A stretch of 64,000 nucleotides of DNA from Vibrio sp. PID17_43 (GCF_002608565.1 NZ_LIXM01000021.1:1-64000), one strand, 5' to 3'; shown: positions 17,342 through 26,846, counted from the stretch's first letter. Numbers and translations are program-made. Notes: generated by a model from the sequence alone, not told the origin.

Positions 17342-17824
17342 TTAGAACGGCACTTCGATTTGCATCATCCAGTCCGCGTCGTAATACTCGTGCCAGCGAT
17401 AATCAAAACGCATCCGTGGTTCGCCATCATTTTTATCACCAAAACCAACACTAAACATCAAGCCATGGCTGCGTAGCCATTCCTCTGTGGTCATTTTATT
17501 TTCATCGCCTTGCAACTCTTCTGGCATCCAGACACCTAAACCAAAGTAATTGTTTTTATGGTTTTTCGTGAGTAATGGCGTATCTAGCGATTTAATCGCC
17601 CACTCATCCCAATAGTTATCAGTTAGCTCATCCGTCACTTTTATCTCTTCATACCAACTGAGCGTATCGACACTGAGCACACCAACGCTATCAAAAACGT
17701 CTTCGCAAACAGGCATGGTGTTATTCACAAAAACAACCGACCGATCAGACAAATAGTTACAAGCAGAACTCGCCTGTGTGGCCACAAGCAGCGCGCATGC
17801 ACTAAATACCACCATTCTGACCAT
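17342..17824 (-). CDS. Exported hypothetical protein
   Basis: 160 residues with a signal peptide (VVFSACALLVATQASSA, about residues 5-21) and a mature domain rich in aromatic and acidic residues, ending DADWMMQIEVPF. Two cysteines near the mature N-terminus (CNYLSDR and CEDVF) could pair. The ending on Phe after an alternating pattern resembles beta-barrel or beta-sandwich exported proteins, but no family is recognised. GAGGT lies 7-9 nt upstream of the ATG. It starts 14 bp after the NadD-like gene on the same strand, so the two are probably co-transcribed. Confidence 0.6.
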   Translation of the reverse strand: MVRMVVFSACALLVATQASSACNYLSDRSVVFVNNTMPVCEDVFDSVGVLSVDTLSWYEEIKVTDELTDNYWDEWAIKSLDTPLLTKNHKNNYFGLGVWMPEELQGDENKMTTEEWLRSHGLMFSVGFGDKNDGEPRMRFDYRWHEYYDADWMMQIEVPF

Positions 17825-17838
17825 GAGAATCTGACCTC

Positions 17839-18372
17839 TTAGTTACCAGATAATGTTTCTTTATATAAGCCTTCGCTTAGCAATAATTCACTGACTGTTG
17901 GGGTCGTATATGCACTGATATCTTTGCCCTGCAACAATGCATTACGAATGTCCGTACTTCTGATTTTTATCTTTTCTGGACACGCCATAACAGACCAACG
18001 CCCCATAATCTCTTCTGCTTTATAAAATTTAGCAAAATTGAAGAAATTATCAGGACCGATAACAAAAGTTATATCGGCTTGCTCATGAGTTTCTTGAATT
18101 TTTTCTAATAACGAAAATGTCGTCACACGTTGCCCAGGCTGGTACAAAGTTTGCTCTAAATCTGATCGTTGAACATTAGAAAGCCCCATGTCCTCAATAA
18201 AAGCATCGACCAGTTTGCACCGTATTGGGTAATCCAACATATTTTTGCCCCAAGCGTGTGCAATACTGGGCTCTAGCAACACAAGATCAAAGTGGCTCAG
18301 TGACTCGATTACGCTCTTGTGTCCTAAGCTAGGCGGGTTAAATGCGCTGCCAAAAACGGCGATTTTTTTCAT
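17839..18372 (-). CDS. NadD-like nicotinate/nicotinamide nucleotide adenylyltransferase
   Basis: A 177-residue nucleotidyltransferase with the two family signatures: GSAFNPPSLGH (residues 8-18, the HxGH-type ATP site, here SLGH) and IRSTDIR (about 138-144, the ISSTxxR counterpart). Such enzymes adenylate NaMN or NMN in NAD synthesis. It is shorter than E. coli NadD (213 residues) and the first His of HxGH is replaced by Ser, so it is a divergent paralogue. Its position back-to-back with nadE supports a role in NAD metabolism. Confidence 0.75.
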   Translation of the reverse strand: MKKIAVFGSAFNPPSLGHKSVIESLSHFDLVLLEPSIAHAWGKNMLDYPIRCKLVDAFIEDMGLSNVQRSDLEQTLYQPGQRVTTFSLLEKIQETHEQADITFVIGPDNFFNFAKFYKAEEIMGRWSVMACPEKIKIRSTDIRNALLQGKDISAYTTPTVSELLLSEGLYKETLSGN

Positions 18373-18449
18373 ATCCGGTGATTACCTGGTTGAAGGGTGT
18401 TTTCTAATTCGATGAATTCGGTATGATACTACAAATCTTTAAAGCTTTT

Positions 18450-18552
18450 GACACCAAAGCGACGTTTATGAACATCAATTGAATGGTTTTGCGCCATTTG
18501 TGAACGATAAACGCCTGCCGTTGTAAAATCTATTAAAATGGATTTTGGTGTC
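18450..18552 (+). promoter_or_regulatory. Nested inverted repeats in the nadD-like/nadE intergenic region
   Basis: GACACCAAA (18450-18458) pairs with TTTGGTGTC (18544-18552). Inside it CGTTTAT (18463-18469) pairs with ATAAACG (18507-18513), and AATGG/CCATT (18482-18498) makes a terminal hairpin. AAAATC/GATTTT (18525-18546) is a competing hairpin that overlaps the outer stem. It could be a structured nadE leader or paired operator half-sites; GTTTA/TAAAC resembles NadR half-boxes. Confidence 0.35.
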
Positions 18553-18581
18553 TGACATATTTGCAGGAAAAGGAACCTTAA

Positions 18582-19412
18582 ATGGAACAGTCCATCCGCG
18601 ATGAAATGCGTGTATTGCCATCAATTGACCCGCATTTCGAAATTGAGCGCCGTGTCGCTTTTATTAAGCGTAAGCTTCAAGAAGCCGGTTGTAAGTCACT
18701 TGTGCTTGGCATCAGTGGTGGTGTTGACTCAACAACGTGTGGCCGCCTAGCACAAATTGCTGTTGACCAGTTGAATGAAGAATCAGGCCACCAACACTAT
18801 CAGTTTATTGCTGTTCGACTGCCTTACGGTGAGCAGAAGGATGAAGATGAAGCGCAACTGGCGCTCTCTTTCATCCAACCAACACACTCTGTATCCGTTA
18901 ACATCAAAGAAGGCGTTGATGGTCTCCACGCGGCGTCTCATGTTGCACTTGAGGGAACGGGGCTTTTGCCTACAGATGCAGCAAAAATAGATTTTGTAAA
19001 AGGTAACGTTAAAGCACGTGCTCGCATGATCGCGCAATATGAAATCGCTGGTTATGTTGGCGGTTTGGTCATTGGTACCGATCACTCCGCAGAGAACATT
19101 ACTGGCTTTTACACCAAATTTGGTGACGGTGCCTGTGATATGGCTCCTCTATTTGGTCTAAACAAACGTCAAGTTCGTGAAGTTGCAGCAACGCTAGGTG
19201 CACCTGAATTACTGGTGAAAAAAGTCCCAACAGCGGACCTAGAAGAACTTGCTCCGCAAAAAGCAGATGAAGATGCTCTAAGCCTGACTTACGAGCAGAT
19301 TGATGACTTTCTTGAGGGGGAACCAGTATCACAAGAAGTCAGCGATCGTTTGGTTTCTATCTACAAGGCAACCCAGCACAAACGTCAACCGATTCCTACG
19401 ATCTATGACTAA
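18582..19412 (+). CDS. nadE: NH3-dependent NAD+ synthetase
   Basis: A 276-residue enzyme converting deamido-NAD to NAD+ with ammonia and ATP. The PP-loop SGGVDS is at residues 45-50; other family stretches are [44 protein letters not shown] and [13 protein letters not shown]. There is no glutaminase domain, so it is the short, ammonia-using form as in E. coli (275 residues). AGGAACC lies about 7 nt upstream. It is divergent from the NadD-like gene across a 209-bp region with nested inverted repeats. A strong bidirectional terminator follows. Confidence 0.96.
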   Translation: MEQSIRDEMRVLPSIDPHFEIERRVAFIKRKLQEAGCKSLVLGISGGVDSTTCGRLAQIAVDQLNEESGHQHYQFIAVRLPYGEQKDEDEAQLALSFIQPTHSVSVNIKEGVDGLHAASHVALEGTGLLPTDAAKIDFVKGNVKARARMIAQYEIAGYVGGLVIGTDHSAENITGFYTKFGDGACDMAPLFGLNKRQVREVAATLGAPELLVKKVPTADLEELAPQKADEDALSLTYEQIDDFLEGEPVSQEVSDRLVSIYKATQHKRQPIPTIYD

Positions 19413-19451
19413 ATAGTGCTACTACGAATAACCGCTTCGTACCGCTCAGGT

Positions 19452-19482
19452 AAAAACGCCGCATACCCTATGCGGCGTTTTA
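19452..19482. terminator. Bidirectional terminator between nadE and the MOSC fusion gene
   Basis: A 13-bp stem (AAAACGCCGCATA with its complement), 3-nt loop and T/A tracts on both sides. Confidence 0.87.
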
Positions 19483-19496
19483 TTAGTTAATAGGCG

Positions 19497-21314
19497 CTAG
19501 CCTGTCACTATGACGTCCGTTTCTGGAATCGCGCAACAAGCTAGAACCGTCCCCATTGCACGCTCTTCATCGGTGAGTGCAGGAACGTCAGGATGATCAA
19601 CTTTACCTGACTCCAACTGCACCTTACAAGCACCGCATAAACCCGCTCGGCAGCTATTTGAAACACGCTTGCCTGCATTTTCAATCTGTTCCAGTAACGT
19701 TTGTTGATTGTTGCCCAACAGTTTAAAACCATTAAATTCAATCCCTACCCTCTTTTCCGGTCTCGCAGCCATTGCCGCAATACCGAAGGCTTCCTGATGG
19801 TAGTTGTCTTCTGGTAACCCTTTCTTCAACAGCAGATTCTTCGCCTTTTGCATAAAGCCATCCGGGCCACATACAAACACTTGCCTCTGTTCAACGTCTT
19901 TGATGAGTTTGATATGAGAAAGGCTTAAGCGACCTTTTAGACCAAACCAATCAATCGTTGGTTGGGTCAAACTGATTTTCAAATCTAATCCTGGATGCTG
20001 ACGTTTAAGCGCCTCCAATTCCGCTTTGCAAGGAATATCCATCTCGCTTCGACATTGATGATAGAACACAACATCATCTAACTGATTTTGATCGGCTAAA
20101 TAACGCAACATCGAAAGCATTGGCGTCACACCGCTCCCAGCAGAAAGCAATAATAATGGTTGGGCTTGATGTTCTTTCAAGTGAAATTGGCCATCGGGTG
20201 TTCCTGTTTCTAGGACATCCCCAACTTGCAAGTTGTCCAATAATGCATTGGAGACTCGGCCTCCTGCAATTCGCTTGACGGAAATGGCATATCGACCCTG
20301 CCTTGATGGGCTAGAAGAAAGCGTGTAACGACGCCCCACTTTCTTGCCGTCTATTTCCACATCAATTGGAAGATGTTGGCCTGGTAGATATGGGGGCAGT
20401 AAGCCTTTGCTTGGTTCTAGCCAAAAAGTCACGAAGTCGCGGGCGATCGCTTCACGTTCAACACAAGTAAGCGACATTCGTTTCGGTGAGTTGTCTGGAT
20501 AGTACTCCGGTTCTTTGTATTCCAATACTTCGACTTTGTCGCCTTGACGGATAATGCCCTCATTGCGTGCAACCAGATTTTGTCCGAAGAAGACACCCCC
20601 ACGCTCATTGGCACGAAATTCTTGCAATGTTCTTAGTGGCTCTTTACTCTCACGAAATGTACCGCGTTGTGTGTTTACGGTCGTTAGGATGCAGCGCTCA
20701 CAAGGCTTAACTGTTTCAAATTCCACTTCACCAATTCGAATGCGTTTCCATGAATCTTCTTCAAATGGCTTTGTGCCGGCAACGACAAGATTGGTGCGGA
20801 ACTGTTCCATCGAGTGCTGTTCTGAGCTTCTGCGATTCAGCTCCTCTAGTGACGCTTCACTGATCACCAATACTGGGTAACCATCTGCAAAGCTGACATT
20901 ATGACCCAGCTTTTCTCGTACTCGATTCGATTGCTCTCCGGTAAACAACAACTCGACACGCAGTCCCAATACCTTGCTAAACCAGTCATCGGCTTCATCC
21001 GTTGTGGTAAAAGCCGTAAACGTATCCTTCCAAACCGTGGCTGGGGTTTCCTGCATTTTGAAATCTTGATAACGAATTTTTAGCGGTTTCGCCTCAAGGC
21101 TGGTGAATACCACACCATCTGGCAACAAGGCAGACTTAATGGTCACCATTTGTGGGTGCTTCCTTGCAGTGACCATCGCCCCGTCAGCTTTCGCAATCAT
21201 AAAACGACGGTCAAAACTCAACCCTTGCTTTTCTACCCACGCAGACGAAAGCAAGACGCCACCAACGGATTTTACTGGAAATACATTTATTTGAGACAAC
21301 ACAGACTGAGACAC
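19497..21314 (-). CDS. MOSC domain fused to a ferredoxin-NADP reductase and 2Fe-2S ferredoxin
   Basis: The 605 residues hold three modules. MOSC-N plus MOSC (about 1-270) carries PCERC (Cys205, Cys208), the likely molybdenum-cofactor ligand region as in YcbX and mitochondrial mARC. A flavin reductase (about 285-510) has FAD motif RRYTLSSSPS and NAD motif SAGSGVTPM. A plant-type ferredoxin (about 520-605) has cysteines 555, 560, 563 and 593 in C-x4-C-x2-C-x29-C. E. coli YcbX has MOSC plus ferredoxin but no reductase. This chain could therefore move electrons from NAD(P)H to the Mo centre by itself, probably to reduce N-hydroxylated compounds; the substrate is inferred. Confidence 0.85.
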   Translation of the reverse strand: MSQSVLSQINVFPVKSVGGVLLSSAWVEKQGLSFDRRFMIAKADGAMVTARKHPQMVTIKSALLPDGVVFTSLEAKPLKIRYQDFKMQETPATVWKDTFTAFTTTDEADDWFSKVLGLRVELLFTGEQSNRVREKLGHNVSFADGYPVLVISEASLEELNRRSSEQHSMEQFRTNLVVAGTKPFEEDSWKRIRIGEVEFETVKPCERCILTTVNTQRGTFRESKEPLRTLQEFRANERGGVFFGQNLVARNEGIIRQGDKVEVLEYKEPEYYPDNSPKRMSLTCVEREAIARDFVTFWLEPSKGLLPPYLPGQHLPIDVEIDGKKVGRRYTLSSSPSRQGRYAISVKRIAGGRVSNALLDNLQVGDVLETGTPDGQFHLKEHQAQPLLLLSAGSGVTPMLSMLRYLADQNQLDDVVFYHQCRSEMDIPCKAELEALKRQHPGLDLKISLTQPTIDWFGLKGRLSLSHIKLIKDVEQRQVFVCGPDGFMQKAKNLLLKKGLPEDNYHQEAFGIAAMAARPEKRVGIEFNGFKLLGNNQQTLLEQIENAGKRVSNSCRAGLCGACKVQLESGKVDHPDVPALTDEERAMGTVLACCAIPETDVIVTG

Positions 21315-21556
21315 GACCCTATTCCTACCGATTCGTTAATGATTAAACTATTCTATCTCCATCGGCTCTTTGACCCAAGTGCCGATAAAAGAGCCACACC
21401 AATCAGCTAGGTTTTAGAAAAACCACCTGTGATGAACAATGTTCCATGATTTTGCAGGCTTCTAACTAAACAGGGATTGCCAAATTGTGTCATTGCTTAT
21501 GCAATCTCGTCAGTTTTTTTTGACGCCACCATTGTCACTTATCCTGAGTTTAAACC

Positions 21557-21721
21557 ATGGATACAAATAAACTCATTCTGATATTGCTGTGTATCTTTCT
21601 TCCACCCGTTGCAGTTTTTATGGAGAAGGGCTTAAGTAAGGACTTTATCATCAACCTCGTTTTGACGTTTTTCTTCTTCCTACCGGGTACAATTCACGCA
21701 CGTTGGTTAACGATGAAATAA
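21557..21721 (+). CDS. YqaE/Pmp3-family small membrane protein
   Basis: A 54-residue hydrophobic protein with two membrane segments: LILILLCIFLPPVAVFM, then NLVLTFFFFLPGTIHA. LPPVAVF followed by LPGTIHAxW is the diagnostic pattern of the Pmp3/UPF0057 family, found in stress-responsive membrane peptides of bacteria, fungi and plants. It starts ATG 21557 and ends TAA 21721. It lies on the same strand as pyrC, about 140 bp upstream, but the pyrC leader has its own apparent promoter. Confidence 0.85.
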   Translation: MDTNKLILILLCIFLPPVAVFMEKGLSKDFIINLVLTFFFFLPGTIHARWLTMK

Positions 21722-21749
21722 CCCCGCAGAAAGAAAAGTGAAAAATGGG

Positions 21750-21806
21750 ATGAAATGGATGTGCATTTCCTCTATCATCCTGTCGCCTAAGCGCAAGCGT
21801 TTGCTC
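21750..21806 (+). promoter_or_regulatory. pyrC promoter with PurR-like box
   Basis: ATGAAA (21750-21755), a 17-bp spacer and TATCAT (21773-21778) form a reasonable promoter. Just downstream GCGCAAGCGTTTGCTC (21791-21806) matches most positions of the PurR operator ACGCAAACGTTTnCnT. E. coli pyrC is a PurR target. Confidence 0.55.
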
Positions 21807-21860
21807 TTGAGGTAAATGCAGCGTTTAGGCTCCAATCACATATTTTCACTGGTGGGAGCC
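21785..21860 (+). promoter_or_regulatory. pyrC leader with mutually exclusive stems over the ribosome site
   Basis: GGCTCC (21828-21833) can pair with GGAGCC (21855-21860) and so mask the pyrC Shine-Dalgarno. Alternatively GCGTTTAGGC (21821-21830) pairs over 10 bp with GCCTAAGCGC (21785-21794), which frees it. Both stems use 21828-21830, so they exclude each other. Confidence 0.5.
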
Positions 21861-21864
21861 ATTA

Positions 21865-22893
21865 ATGACAACACTGACTATTACTCGTCCTGACGACTGG
21901 CACGTTCACTTACGCGATGGTGAAGTTCTAAAAGACACCGTTCGCGATATTAGCCGTTATAACGGCCGTGCGCTGATCATGCCAAATACCGTCCCACCTG
22001 TTACCAATACCGAAATGGCGCTCGCCTACCGTGATCGAATTCTTACTGAACCACACGGTGACCAATTCGAACCACTTATGGCACTTTATCTGACTGACAA
22101 CACCTCACCTGACGAAATACGCAAAGCCAAAGCAACGGGCAAAATCGTCGCCGCAAAGCTTTACCCTGCAGGTGCAACCACCAACTCAGATTCAGGTGTC
22201 ACTGACGCGAAGAACATTTACCACGTTCTAGAAACGATGGAAGAAGTCGGTATGCTTCTATTGGTGCACGGTGAAGTCACCCACAATCACGTAGATATCT
22301 TCGACCGTGAGAAGGAATTCCTTGATACCGTTCTTGCTCCAATCGTTAATGACTTCCCTAACCTAAAGATCGTTCTTGAGCACATCACAACGGCAGATGC
22401 CGCAAACTTCGTCACCAACGCATCTGATAACGTTGCGGCAACCATTACCGCTCACCACCTACTATTCAACCGTAACCACATGCTTGTAGGCGGTATTAAG
22501 CCTCACTTCTACTGCCTGCCAATTCTTAAGCGCAATACCCACCAACAAGCGCTTATTGCAGCTGCAACTAGCGGCAGCAAGAAATTCTTCCTGGGAACGG
22601 ACTCTGCGCCACATGCGAAAGGGGCAAAAGAGTCAGCTTGTGGCTGTGCGGGCTCATACACTGCACACGCAGCACTAGAGCTATATGCTGAAGTGTTCGA
22701 CAAAGAAGGTAAGCTAGAGAACCTAGAAGCCTTCGCAAGCTTTAACGGCCCTGATTTCTACGGCATCGCACGTAACACTGATACCGTCACTCTTGAAAAA
22801 ACCTCTTGGGATGTGCCAGAAACGATGCCATTTGGTAACGACATCGTTGTTCCTATTCGTGCCAACGACAAGATTGAGTGGGAAGTGAAATAA
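21865..22893 (+). CDS. pyrC: Dihydroorotase
   Basis: A 342-residue zinc amidohydrolase of the class II (E. coli PyrC) type, catalysing cyclisation of carbamoyl aspartate to dihydroorotate in pyrimidine synthesis. Visible motifs are [12 protein letters not shown] (His metal ligands, residues about 8-19), [11 protein letters not shown] with the carboxylated lysine (about 99), EHITTADA and [13 protein letters not shown] (about 247-259). Length matches E. coli (348). GGGAGCC provides the ribosome site and is predicted to be masked by a leader hairpin. A terminator follows. Confidence 0.96.
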   Translation: MTTLTITRPDDWHVHLRDGEVLKDTVRDISRYNGRALIMPNTVPPVTNTEMALAYRDRILTEPHGDQFEPLMALYLTDNTSPDEIRKAKATGKIVAAKLYPAGATTNSDSGVTDAKNIYHVLETMEEVGMLLLVHGEVTHNHVDIFDREKEFLDTVLAPIVNDFPNLKIVLEHITTADAANFVTNASDNVAATITAHHLLFNRNHMLVGGIKPHFYCLPILKRNTHQQALIAAATSGSKKFFLGTDSAPHAKGAKESACGCAGSYTAHAALELYAEVFDKEGKLENLEAFASFNGPDFYGIARNTDTVTLEKTSWDVPETMPFGNDIVVPIRANDKIEWEVK

Positions 22894-22911
22894 TCACGCC
22901 TCCAAAATGAA

Positions 22912-22960
22912 AAAAGGGTCATCTGCCACACCTAGTTGGGAAGGGCATGACCCTTTTCTT
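22912..22960 (+). terminator. Terminator after pyrC
   Basis: An 11-bp stem AAAAGGGTCAT/ATGACCCTTTT with a large loop, followed by CTTTG. Confidence 0.7.
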
Positions 22961-23004
22961 TGGGCCTTTTCATACTCACTGCCTCTAAATAACCAGAACT
23001 CAGA

Positions 23005-23910
23005 TTACTCACCGCGTACTTTTTCTACGACTGTCCAAACCGCAACAACAGCAAGGCCTGCAACAACACCGACAAGACCGTTTAGTAGCGTCGGTACAAT
23101 CGCTGTCGCAATGGTGTGACCTCGGAAATCCATAATGATGGGTTCTATCAGATGGTGAACAGCAGGCACATTGTGTACCACAATACCACCACCGACTAAG
23201 AACATTGCGGCGGTACCGACTATCCCCAAAAACCTCATCAGTTTTGGTGCAAAACTAACCAGCACGCTGCCAATCTTGGCTTTGACTCCTTTACCTTTCG
23301 ATGTGCGCTCAAGATAGAAGCCCAGATCATCGAGTTTCACGATGCCAGCCACCAGCCCATACACACCGATTGTCATCAGCAATGCAATTAAGCTTACGAC
23401 TAAAATTTGAGTCAGCATGCTGGCGCCCGTCACAGTGCCAAGTGCGATAACAATAATCTCAGCTGAAAGAATGAAATCGGTACGAATCGCTCCCGCGACC
23501 TTTCTCTTCTCATATTCTTCGACCGACTCGTCAGAATCGACTTCGTCTTGTTTTTCTTCATGTTTATGTGCATGTGGGAAAAGCTTTTCTAGAATTTTCT
23601 CTGCCCCTTCAAAACAGAGAAATAAGCCCCCCAGCAAGAGTAAAGGCATGATTAACCAAGGTATAAAAGCGCTAATTAGTAACGCTGCAGGGACGAGGAT
23701 AAGTTTATTTCTAAATGATCCTTTAGCCACCGCCCAAACCACCGGAATTTCTCGCTCAGCGGCAACGCCTGATACCTGCTGAGCATTTAATGCTAAATCA
23801 TCACCCAATACACCTGCGGTCTTCTTTGCCGCGACTTTAGACATTAAGGCGACATCATCCAATACAGTCGCTATGTCATCCAACAACGTGAGTAAACTCG
23901 CTCCAGCCAT
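23005..23910 (-). CDS. DUF808 (YedI) family inner-membrane protein
   Basis: A 301-residue protein matching the YedI/DUF808 family (E. coli YedI 305 residues). The start [19 protein letters not shown] and the stretch [17 protein letters not shown] (about 30-46) are the family signature. About six to seven hydrophobic segments follow, with a His/charged loop ([16 protein letters not shown], about 113-128). Function is unknown. It ends convergent to pyrC, with the pyrC terminator between them. Confidence 0.85.
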   Translation of the reverse strand: MAGASLLTLLDDIATVLDDVALMSKVAAKKTAGVLGDDLALNAQQVSGVAAEREIPVVWAVAKGSFRNKLILVPAALLISAFIPWLIMPLLLLGGLFLCFEGAEKILEKLFPHAHKHEEKQDEVDSDESVEEYEKRKVAGAIRTDFILSAEIIVIALGTVTGASMLTQILVVSLIALLMTIGVYGLVAGIVKLDDLGFYLERTSKGKGVKAKIGSVLVSFAPKLMRFLGIVGTAAMFLVGGGIVVHNVPAVHHLIEPIIMDFRGHTIATAIVPTLLNGLVGVVAGLAVVAVWTVVEKVRGE

Positions 23911-24101
23911 TTTCTTATCTCTTTTATAGAATTGAATTAGTAACCTACATTCAGGTTAAGTAACAAAATGCAACACTACAGAAAGCTCAACAAAGTAATG
24001 ATTTTGCAAACAATGGTGTGACAAATTGTGTTTTCTATTGCCGTCAGATTCAGAGAATACTAGTCTTGTCTTACCTTCAAGCACATAAAAGAAAAGTATA
24101 G

Positions 24102-25019
24102 ATGAAAAGCGGATACACTGACCCAATCGGTACCCAAGGTGAACCTTGGGGTGAAGCGGAACGCAAAGCATGGTTTGAACAACGTGACGTAAAACGCAGC
24201 TATCAAGAAGAAGTGGTGTCTAAGATTAATGCGCTTCGTGATCGTTTCGAGGTGGAGCAATATGGCGCGCTTTCTTACGACGAATCACGCTTCCCACTGT
24301 TTTGCATCAAAACCCGTAACTGGGATGCAAACAAACCGGTTGTTTTAGTAACAGGTGGGGTTCATGGCTACGAAACGAGCGGTGTGCATGGCGCACTGAA
24401 GTTTGTTGATACTCAAGCCGAACGTTACGCTGAGCACTTCAATATTGTCGTTGCTCCTTGTGTTAGCCCTTGGGGTTACGAAGTCATCAACCGTTGGAAC
24501 CCAAATGCGATTGATCCAAACCGCTCTTTCTATGCTGATAGTCCTGCAGAAGAATCGGCAAACTTAATTAAGTTGGTTGCAACGTTAGGCGATGTGTTGA
24601 TGCACATTGACCTTCATGAAACGACGGATTCTGACGAAACCGAATTTCGTCCTGCACTCGCTGCTCGCGATGGCATTGAGTACGTAGAGGGTATGATCCC
24701 GGACGGTTTCTACACAGTAGGTGACACAGAAAACCCGCAACCAGAGTTTCAAAAAGCCATTATTGAATCGGTAGCCAAAGTCACGCACATCGCCCCAGCC
24801 GATGATAAAGGCGAAATCATCGGTTCAACGGTGGTTCAATTTGGCGTGATTAATTACCCAATGCTAAAGCTAGGTCTGTGTGGTGGCGTGACCAACTGTA
24901 CTTACGGCACCACAACGGAAGTTTACCCAGACAGCCCGAAAGTAACGGATGAAGAGTGTAATGACGCTCAAGTCGCAGCGGTTGTGGGTGGTCTGGACTA
25001 CGTACTCACTCAGCTATAA
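24102..25019 (+). CDS. M14-family metallocarboxypeptidase (AstE/aspartoacylase-like)
   Basis: A 305-residue zinc hydrolase with GGVHGYETSG (His and Glu zinc ligands, about residues 84-93), NRWNPNAIDPNRSF (about 130-143) carrying the substrate-binding Asn-Arg, and HIDLHETTD with the third zinc ligand (about 168-176). The C-terminal catalytic Glu may be in TTTEVYPDSP (about 270). No signal peptide is seen, so it is cytosolic. The family removes C-terminal residues or acyl groups from small peptides or amino acids; the true substrate is unknown. Its stop overlaps the convergent AraC gene by 6 bp. Confidence 0.78.
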   Translation: MKSGYTDPIGTQGEPWGEAERKAWFEQRDVKRSYQEEVVSKINALRDRFEVEQYGALSYDESRFPLFCIKTRNWDANKPVVLVTGGVHGYETSGVHGALKFVDTQAERYAEHFNIVVAPCVSPWGYEVINRWNPNAIDPNRSFYADSPAEESANLIKLVATLGDVLMHIDLHETTDSDETEFRPALAARDGIEYVEGMIPDGFYTVGDTENPQPEFQKAIIESVAKVTHIAPADDKGEIIGSTVVQFGVINYPMLKLGLCGGVTNCTYGTTTEVYPDSPKVTDEECNDAQVAAVVGGLDYVLTQL

Positions 25020-25790
25020 CAAGCGATTTTTATACTGCTCCGGTGTAATGCCGGAGTATTTTTTGAACATGGTAATAAATGGGCTTGCTTGGTTGTAACC
25101 CAATGTTAGTGCCACTTCTTTTACTGTCTGTCCTTTACGTAACAACTCCATCGAGTGCAAATAGCGCACTCTTAATCGCCACTCAGTAAAACTCATCCCC
25201 AGTTCACTCTGACAGTGACGCGCCAACGTTCGTTCTGTGGTGTGGACCTTCTCTGCCCATTCTCCCAAACTAATCTCATCCGTCGGTGCTTCTTCTACTG
25301 CTTTTAAAATCGGCTCAAGGTACTTGTTGTCAGTAGTCGGCAAGAAATGGTGCTCGACTTCTTGTTTAGCTAGCTGATCGAGTAACACCTGAACTAAGCG
25401 CTTATCCTCATCGGTTTTTGCCACGTTGATATCGCGTTGGCGAAAATCTTCTACTATCGCAGAAACAATAGGAGTGACCTTAATCAGACTGGTTTTCTCT
25501 GGGAAATACTGGGTAAGTTCTGGCGCAATATTTAAAGAACAATATTCCAATGGCTTACGATTGTAACTGGTGTGTCGGATTCCGGCTGGTACCCAAATCG
25601 CAAGGTGTGGAGGTGCAAGAAAGCGGGTATCTTCGGCATCCATCTCCAAAATGCCGCCACTGATCAACTGTACTTGGCCCCATGCATGGCTATGAACTCG
25701 CGTTTCAGTGTTCGACAAAAACGCCTCAAAATTCATAAATACATCTGATGGTGCAGCGTCGATTAATAATGAAGGATGAAGATTTCTCAT
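25014..25790 (-). CDS. AraC-family transcriptional regulator
   Basis: 258 residues from ATG 25790, with AAAAAGAG just upstream; a TTG at 25802 in frame is less likely. The N-terminal cupin sensor (about 25-100) has HSHAWGQVQLISGG and the PPHLAIWVPAG motif. The C-terminal double helix-turn-helix (about 165-258) has LGEWAEKVHTTERTLARH and VKEVALTLGYNQASPFITMF. This layout matches the NimR/YdeO-like group that regulates adjacent efflux genes. It is divergent from an EamA exporter gene 110 bp away, the probable target. Confidence 0.87.
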   Translation of the reverse strand: MRNLHPSLLIDAAPSDVFMNFEAFLSNTETRVHSHAWGQVQLISGGILEMDAEDTRFLAPPHLAIWVPAGIRHTSYNRKPLEYCSLNIAPELTQYFPEKTSLIKVTPIVSAIVEDFRQRDINVAKTDEDKRLVQVLLDQLAKQEVEHHFLPTTDNKYLEPILKAVEEAPTDEISLGEWAEKVHTTERTLARHCQSELGMSFTEWRLRVRYLHSMELLRKGQTVKEVALTLGYNQASPFITMFKKYSGITPEQYKNRLL

Positions 25791-25900
25791 ACTCTTTTTC
25801 AAATTTGTCTTCCTGTCGCTTACAATGTCTCTACAGAGATACTTTTCATTATAAAGACCTGTCAGACTAGCGCTATCTAATATTATGCGATAGGGCTCTC

Positions 25901-26806
25901 ATGGTTTATTTACTTCCATTTTTCACCGTTATGATCTGGGGGGGCAATGCCATCATCAACAAAATGGCATCGAGCACTATTGAACCGAGTGCAATGAGTT
26001 TCTATCGTTGGTTTTTGGCAATGCTGATCCTAACGCCATTCTGTTTACCCACGGTGATCAGGCAGCGTCATATTATTCGTCCTTACCTCACCAAACTGGC
26101 AGTGCTCGCATTGTTAGGTATGGTATTAAACCAATCTCTCGGTTACTACGCAGGCCTAACGACCACGGCATCGAACATGGCACTGATCTCTTCATTAGTA
26201 CCGCTGATTAGCGTATTCTTGAGCGTGCCTCTACTTGGCAAATCTATTTCCATGTTAAGTCTGGTTGGCGGTGTCCTTTCATTAGCAGGGTTAGCATTTA
26301 TGCTAGGGCATGGTGATATCAGCTACTTCCTTCACCAAAATATGACTCAAGGCGACAGCTTGATGCTAGCAGCCTCGCTCTGCTACGCGATTTACTGTGT
26401 GTTGCTCAAACGCTGGAAAATGCCCTTCAACAGCCTGACTCTAGTGTACATGCAAGGGGCATTCACTTTGGTCATGTTGATGCCTTTATGGCTTCGCAGC
26501 GAGCAGTTGCTACCAAGCCAAAGCGCGCTTCCATTGATCGCCTATGCGGGTATTGCCGCTTCTATTTTTGCACCACTAATGTGGGTGAAAGCGATCGACT
26601 TAATCGGTGCGGATTCTAGCGCAATGTTCATGAATTTGATGCCCGTGGTCTCCGTTGCCCTTGCGTCATCCTTGTTGGGTGAGCAGGTGTACAACTATCA
26701 CATTATCGGCGGTATGCTGGTTATCTCTGGAGTCGTTCTTTCGCAGATAAAGGTACGAAGAAAGACGCCAATCACCAGTCCAGAGTTACCACCTGCAACC
26801 TCTTAA
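25901..26806 (+). CDS. EamA/DMT-family transporter
   Basis: A 301-residue inner-membrane protein with ten hydrophobic segments in two EamA halves (about 1-130 and 145-285). Typical patterns are MIWGGNAIINKMA, FYRWFLAMLILTPF and the glutamate-containing LLGEQVYNYHIIGGMLVISGVVL near the end. Family members export amino acids or related metabolites. It is divergent from an AraC regulator, so inducible export is likely. A terminator follows at 26818. Confidence 0.87.
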   Translation: MVYLLPFFTVMIWGGNAIINKMASSTIEPSAMSFYRWFLAMLILTPFCLPTVIRQRHIIRPYLTKLAVLALLGMVLNQSLGYYAGLTTTASNMALISSLVPLISVFLSVPLLGKSISMLSLVGGVLSLAGLAFMLGHGDISYFLHQNMTQGDSLMLAASLCYAIYCVLLKRWKMPFNSLTLVYMQGAFTLVMLMPLWLRSEQLLPSQSALPLIAYAGIAASIFAPLMWVKAIDLIGADSSAMFMNLMPVVSVALASSLLGEQVYNYHIIGGMLVISGVVLSQIKVRRKTPITSPELPPATS

Positions 26807-26817
26807 TGAACAGTGAA

Positions 26818-26846
26818 CAAGCCACGGAATCTACCGTGGCTTTTTT
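26818..26846 (+). terminator. Terminator after the EamA gene
   Basis: AGCCACGG/CCGTGGCT stem with a 6-nt loop and TTTTTT. Confidence 0.87.

Noticed and set aside
18445..18480. TTGACA at 18449 as a nadE -35 element
   Set aside because: No acceptable -10 hexamer at 16-18 bp spacing.
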